From Trichopria drosophilae (taxonomy: Eukaryota; Arthropoda; Insecta; Hymenoptera; Diapriidae), in contig CM059582.1 in the NCBI GenBank assembly GCA_030407085.1, positions 155,396,501 through 155,460,500 on the forward strand: a stretch of 64,000 nt of DNA. The letters are read 5' to 3'. This document shows, piece after piece, positions 61,739 to 64,000 of this stretch. A model generated the notes under the pieces. The model ran no database searches. It was not told where the DNA came from and worked only from the letters and a program-made list of their open reading frames with translations. The position numbers and the translations under genes were made by a program. Numbering within the stretch: position 1 is the first letter of the stretch; each line of letters starts with the position of its first letter.

Positions 61739-61966
61739 TCAGCTTGCTTCATGACGTCTCAACGGAAAATGCCCTACTCCTCGTGTAGGTCGTTCAGTCC
61801 ATTGTTTTCGGTGTGTAGGTATAACTGCACCGTATGTTTCCCTATTTCCTATTTGTTCGGAAATAATTTCCTCAATTTCGATTCTGTTTTCAATCTCGTC
61901 ATTAGAAAAAATAACCGGCAACGAATAAAATAATAGAATGCATGATGTTTCCAATGAAAAATCCAT
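61739..61966 (-). CDS. Candidate small secreted protein (75 aa, unassigned)
   Basis: From ATG at 61964-61966 the minus-strand frame codes 75 residues and stops at 61739. Residues 1 to about 21 look like a signal peptide (MDFSLETS, then CILLFYSLPVIFS). The remainder is acidic first (NDEIENRIEIEEII) and then basic and proline-bearing (HRKQWTERPTRGVGHFPLRR). A TATAAAA motif on the same strand at 62058-62064 lies about 95 bp before the ATG. It lies on the same strand as the host gene, in what would be its 5' intron or upstream region. No family was recognised; a neuropeptide or venom-like precursor is only a possibility. An acceptor-like AAATTTAG at about 62037-62044 means it might instead be an exon. 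Confidence 0.3.
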   Translation of the reverse strand: MDFSLETSCILLFYSLPVIFSNDEIENRIEIEEIISEQIGNRETYGAVIPTHRKQWTERPTRGVGHFPLRRHEAS

Positions 61967-62057
61967 AAGGTATATTTTACAATGTATTTTTTTGCAAATA
62001 ATTGATTCGAAATGATGGAACTTCACATAAATCCTAAATTTAAAGAATTATAAAGGT

Positions 62058-62064
62058 TTTTATA
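62058..62064 (-). promoter_or_regulatory. TATA-like motif upstream of the 75-aa frame
   Basis: TATAAAA on the minus strand, about 95 bp upstream of the ATG at 61966. In AT-rich DNA such motifs are frequent, so it counts only together with the frame. Confidence 0.2.
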
Positions 62065-63088
62065 CAGAGGAGTTGTAATATTTGAAAACATTCATTGGTA
62101 AATCTGCGATCGAAGAATTTGACAATTATTGGATTATTAATTACTTTTAACTTTATGGATGAGATAATTTCAGCCTTAAGTGTTAAGGCTGCCTTATAGT
62201 TTGTTAGGAAACCGAATAAACTCATTATTTTAACAAATCGAATTTGTTGCACGAACGTAAATGATAAACCAATTTATTTGATTAGTTCTATGAATCAAGT
62301 AAGTGGTTGTAAGAACCACCCATTAAGCCACCAATTCGAAGTTTATTCTATCAACCACGCTTTATTTTACAAAGTCCAATCTTTTCGATGTACAAAAACT
62401 CTTACTTATGACAAATTCATTCCTTCAGAATTTCAGAAGAGTCCATAAATTTTCAAACTGTCAAGGGTGAATTATCATTCAGAGAAATTTAAATAGTAGG
62501 TTCTACCCAAGTAATAAGGAATTGTTGTTACAATAGCTTACGCTGTTAAAAATGCTTTCATGCATACTAAATTTTTAGTTATATGCATCTTATGTATATA
62601 TATGTATAGCTAGTAAGCAGAATTAAAGCAGCTGTACTAAAGGTCTTTGGAAGTTTTCACTTCAGTGCTGATACGTGAGAAAATATCTGCCGTATAAAAA
62701 TAATATTCTATTGCCATCAGATTTCGCGTAGTTTCTGAAGTCACTTCTCATTATATATCACAAAGTCGAGATTTCGTTTCTCATACGATTCTTTACAAGT
62801 GCACGTGGTAATAAACTCTAAATAAAGCTACATCTCACCACACTGATGTTTGGTCACCATCACTGGATGTTGGACACCTATTAAGGTATATCACGGACAT
62901 TATCTTTAAATATTTCTCGTATTTAAAGCTCGAGACGATTGGAGTAAAAGTATTATTTTTGCTCGAATTAGACTACGGAAAGAAAATTTAATTTGAAAAA
63001 TCAACAATACTTAATTGACTTCAATGGCATTTCAGAAGAGCCCGTTATGTTGATTGTTAATTTCAGGAGAGACATTACTACACACCAA
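62065..63088. other. Intronic sequence, featureless
   Basis: AT-rich; no supportable feature. Confidence 0.5.
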
Positions 63089-63355
63089 TTAAGATCTAAC
63101 TATACAATTCACATTACTTCTTTCATAACATAGATTTATTGAGATTGGTTCATTGTGTTGGTCAAAACAACGATCTATATTTCGAAAGAATCTGTCACCC
63201 TTAATATTTATGGACGGTACTTCATTAGATATATTCAAGTACTTACTGCGTGCTATCTGAATACTAATGATGCAATTACGAAGACGATAACGATCCCGTC
63301 TATACAACTGAAATTTCTCTTTTCCATTAGCTTCCGGTAATCTACGTATACTCAA
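63089..63355 (-). other. Coding-like minus-strand frame, possible exon
   Basis: An 88-codon minus-strand frame starting at TTG (no ATG near its start). Its residues are mixed and charged (RRLPEANGKEKFQLYRRDRY and later RFFRNIDRCFDQHNEP), unlike typical AT-rich noise. Within it, AAATTTCAG (acceptor-like, about 63309-63317) and CGCA|GTAAGTACTT (donor-like, about 63240-63250) bracket about 60 nt. No family was recognised and these sites may be fortuitous. Confidence 0.2.
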
Positions 63356-64000
63356 TGTTGTTAGTTTCTTTACGTAATTTCTTTAGAGATTTCAGTAATT
63401 GCGGTAGAGTTAGTTTCAGTTCCGTATAGTTTTAGATTTATTTATAATTGAATTACTCGTTATATTTAATGAAATCAGTCTTTTATATTGTCAAATCTGG
63501 GTTAATATAGACAGGTACTGGAAATATAGCATTTTTTATATTTTGCTAAAGTATCTTTCTTACAGTAAATAATGAATTACGTAATTTAAAACAATGCATT
63601 TAAAAAGACGTTTGTATTATTAATTTATCAGATATAAAGTAATTAATTAGTAGTACTATTAAAAGAGAACGCTAATACATATCCGAAATGATTAAATGAT
63701 TATCTTTGGTATTTCTAGTTTTGTGTAGATAATAGCATAAATTCCTTGTATATTAATTGGACCTAATGAGTGTCAAATAAGTCTAATGTTGCATATTTTT
63801 TAAGTTCTTAGGAGTTATAATCGAACGATTGTTTGTCTAAATTTGAAAATCCACAATCCAAAATCAATAACAGTGTTCATTGTTTATAATGGTTAAGCGT
63901 ACTAACAGGTTACAGAAATCATGTTAATGAAGTCAAGATCTGCAGGAATATCGATCGGTACATTATAATTGGTCCAGATATATCCGGAACAATGCGTTTT
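63356..64000. other. Right-edge sequence, featureless
   Basis: AT-rich; no gene or repeat that I can support. The 5' exons of the Sidestep-family gene (signal peptide, first Ig domain, first half of exon A's Ig domain) must lie beyond this edge or have gone unrecognised in 28-64 kb. Confidence 0.5.

Overview
The window looks like one strand-coherent piece of a large insect gene, almost all of it intron. Base composition is AT-rich (about 30-33% GC by eye). Three minus-strand exons have clean canonical splice sites and compatible phases: 27906-28142, 9155-9306 and 2796-2937. Spliced together they encode the second half of one immunoglobulin (Ig) domain followed by a complete second Ig domain, with the signatures of the arthropod Sidestep/Side family (muscle and target-cell surface receptors for Beaten-path proteins). 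The introns between them are about 18.6 kb and 6.2 kb. The upstream intron runs off the right edge unless unrecognised 5' exons lie in 28-64 kb, and the exon for the next Ig domain lies off the left edge. The lineage is an insect, perhaps Hymenoptera; that last step is a guess.

The rest is intronic sequence filled with decayed mobile elements. From left to right: a minus-strand LINE reverse-transcriptase remnant (1.4-2.05 kb); a complete solo LTR with 5-bp target-site duplication (9.79-10.23 kb); a palindromic repeat (10.58-11.15 kb); an inverted repeat (13.04-13.32 kb); a foldback element (15.37-15.64 kb); a LINE endonuclease remnant (16.0-17.1 kb); a tRNA-like sequence (22.8 kb); short TA-flanked MITEs (26.0 and 31.3 kb); a LINE reverse-transcriptase C-terminal remnant (29.15-30.42 kb); two large TTAA-flanked palindromic elements of piggyBac type (35.2-37.7 kb and 45.9-48.1 kb), each with younger elements nested inside; and further LTR fragments (54.1 and 59.0 kb).

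The structures most worth following are: (i) an almost perfect 151-bp inverted repeat with a 22-nt loop at 41532-41855 and no target-site duplication, a good candidate hairpin-RNA (endo-siRNA) locus; (ii) the similar but looser inverted repeat at 13036-13322; (iii) GC-rich islands at 48.35-48.83 kb and 52.3-53.47 kb that carry good minus-strand splice donors and could be 5' exons or a promoter of the host gene; (iv) a 75-codon minus-strand frame at 61739-61966 with a signal-peptide-like start and a TATA motif upstream; and (v) the two nested TTAA elements, which give an unambiguous order of insertions. No rRNA, intact tRNA, CRISPR array or intact transposase/polymerase gene was seen.
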